From positions 1,077,039 to 1,141,038 of the forward strand of contig CP007051.1 in assembly GCA_000517565.1 (NCBI GenBank): a stretch of DNA of 64,000 nt. Direction: 5' to 3'. This document shows, one piece after another, positions 62,969 through 64,000 of this stretch. Position numbers and translations under genes: made by a program. The notes below the pieces were generated by a model that saw only the letters and a list, made by a program, of their open reading frames with translations, made no database searches and was not told the DNA's origin. The first letter of the stretch is position 1; every line of letters starts with the position of its first letter. This stretch comes from Desulfurella acetivorans A63 (GTDB lineage: Bacteria > Campylobacterota_A > Desulfurellia > Desulfurellales > Desulfurellaceae).

Positions 62969-64000
62969 TTAATGTTGGAAAATTATACAAAAAATAGTTC
63001 CGCAATTCAACTTGCTTTTTACCTTTATTTTTGCTTCATGTGCTTTAATGATTGCTTTTACCAAAGAAAGTCCAAGGCCTAAGCCTTGTTTAGATCTACT
63101 TTTATCTGCTCTATATAGTCTTTCAAAGATATATGGTAAATCTTTAGCATCTATACCTATGCCTGTATCACGTATAAAAAGGCATATTTTATCATTAATT
63201 TCCAATGCTTTAATTGAGATTTTGCCGTTTGGTTTGTTGTATTTTATTGCATTATCCATTAAATTAGATAATGCTTGTCGCAATCTATTAAAATCACCAT
63301 ATATGTATATATTTTCATTACATTTTACGCTTAAGTTCATATTATGTTCTTCAATAACGTAATCGTACAAATCAATAACATCGTCTATAAGCTTTTTAAG
63401 CTGTATCTTTTCTATATTTAATCTTAGTGAACCTGTTTCAATTTGTGATATATCTACAATCGCATTTAATAATGTTAATATTTTGTCAGATTCATCAAGA
63501 CAACTAAGTAATGCATCTTTTGGGTTTAGTTTAGATTGTTCGCTTAATGCAAGCTCACTGGTAATTTTAATTCTTGTTAGAGGCGTTCTTAGATCGTGGG
63601 CTACATTGTCAATTGTTTCTTTTAAAGACTTTACAAGTACTTCAATTTTATCAAGCATCTTATTTATGATAACGCTTAAGTCGTAAAGCTCATCCTGAGT
63701 GTTTTCTACTTTTATGCGTTCATTTAATTTACCTGTATTTATAATGTATTGAGCGGTTTGTGTAATACTTTTTATTGGTAAAAGTATTTTTCTTAAAGCA
63801 ATAAGACCGCCAATTATACCCAAAAGCATTGTAAATAAAATCATACCGAAGAAAATTTCTCTAAATTTTTCAAGCAACTCTTCTGTACTTGCTACATTTT
63901 TACCAACAACTATCGTATAGCTTGTAGCTTGGTAAATTTGAAATTTAAATGTTTTATCATCCAAATTAATGGTAAAAAACTTTTTTTTGGATTTAATGTT
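62969..64000 (-). CDS. Sensor histidine kinase, 5' end outside window
   Basis: The frame stays open to the right edge (codons above 63964 read ...K-F-F-T-I-N before L-D-D-K), so the true start lies beyond 64000. Present: the end of a periplasmic sensor, a transmembrane helix, HAMP (about 55-110 from the TTG at 63964), the dimerisation/phospho-acceptor H-box 'VAHDLRTPLTRIKI', and the ATPase with N-box 'LMDNAIKYN', 'DTGIGI' and 'LGLGLSLVKAI'. It precedes the efflux genes by 58 bases on the same strand, so with a response regulator (expected upstream) it probably controls them, as in CusRS-type systems. Confidence 0.9.
   Translation of the reverse strand, partial: NIKSKKKFFTINLDDKTFKFQIYQATSYTIVVGKNVASTEELLEKFREIFFGMILFTMLLGIIGGLIALRKILLPIKSITQTAQYIINTGKLNERIKVENTQDELYDLSVIINKMLDKIEVLVKSLKETIDNVAHDLRTPLTRIKITSELALSEQSKLNPKDALLSCLDESDKILTLLNAIVDISQIETGSLRLNIEKIQLKKLIDDVIDLYDYVIEEHNMNLSVKCNENIYIYGDFNRLRQALSNLMDNAIKYNKPNGKISIKALEINDKICLFIRDTGIGIDAKDLPYIFERLYRADKSRSKQGLGLGLSLVKAIIKAHEAKIKVKSKLNCGTIFCIIFQH

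Overview
The window is a low-GC (roughly one third G+C), densely coded stretch of a Gram-negative chromosome. Lipopolysaccharide heptose genes, type IV pilus minor pilins, a TonB-dependent receptor, a TolC/MFP/RND efflux set and a Mfd/FtsK/RNase J housekeeping block show an outer-membraned bacterium. A K+-insensitive proton pyrophosphatase, pyruvoyl-type arginine decarboxylase, an archaeal/thermophile-type peroxiredoxin, an F0 c subunit with a signal peptide and RNase J together suggest an anaerobic, probably thermophilic lineage. My best guess is Desulfurella/Hippea (Desulfurellales, Campylobacterota). That assignment is inference from gene content, not a database match.

Layout. 1-2057: the 3' part of an unrecognised coiled-coil gene and a membrane-anchored TPR protein. 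2058-3580: a non-coding stretch with strong palindromes, then a 3'-truncated IS1634-type transposase joined to the first 36 codons of an unknown gene. 3613-6964 (minus): lactonase-like metallohydrolase, acetamidase/formamidase-like gene with an in-frame TAA, and a hydroxyacid-oxoacid transhydrogenase; with the decapitated fourth gene this looks like a decaying catabolic operon. 7114-12556: LPS heptose genes gmhA and rfaE2, a Xer recombinase, peroxiredoxin, surE, a glycosyltransferase and a HAD phosphatase. 12551-14252: a polyamine operon (speH, pyruvoyl arginine decarboxylase, agmatinase). 14364-20394: a type IV pilus minor-pilin/PilY1 operon. 20566-26645: nikR converging on a TonB receptor, FmdE, BtuFCD/FecBCD-type metal uptake operon. 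26723-29062: small membrane proteins. 29183-29377: two tRNA-Ser genes. 29384-30999: a YgjP-type metallopeptidase and a propeller-like protein.

30996-46866 is one long minus-strand run with tiny gaps or overlaps: mfd, surA-like, S4 protein, pdxA, rsmA, rnj, ftsK, lysC, cimA, accA, pheA and a PleD-type diguanylate cyclase. It covers transcription-coupled repair, ribosome maturation, RNA decay, division and the aspartate, isoleucine, fatty-acid and phenylalanine entry steps. Then come a TraT-like lipoprotein and a membrane GAF/GGDEF cyclase broken by a one-base frameshift.

49363-56583 (plus) is an energy and biosynthesis run: a CBS/DRTGG family II pyrophosphatase homologue that has lost two metal ligands and its whole DHHA2 domain, directly followed by hppA, then purS, purQ, hemL and the F0 genes atpZ, atpI, atpB and atpE. 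56625-64000 (minus): an HD hydrolase and an RND efflux operon headed by a sensor kinase cut by the right edge.

Most distinctive points: the degenerate pyrophosphatase beside the membrane pyrophosphatase, the decaying lactonase/amidase/transhydrogenase operon, the frameshifted cyclase, the sodium-type residues of the c subunit, and palindromic operator candidates at nikR, at the TonB operon and at the peroxiredoxin gene.
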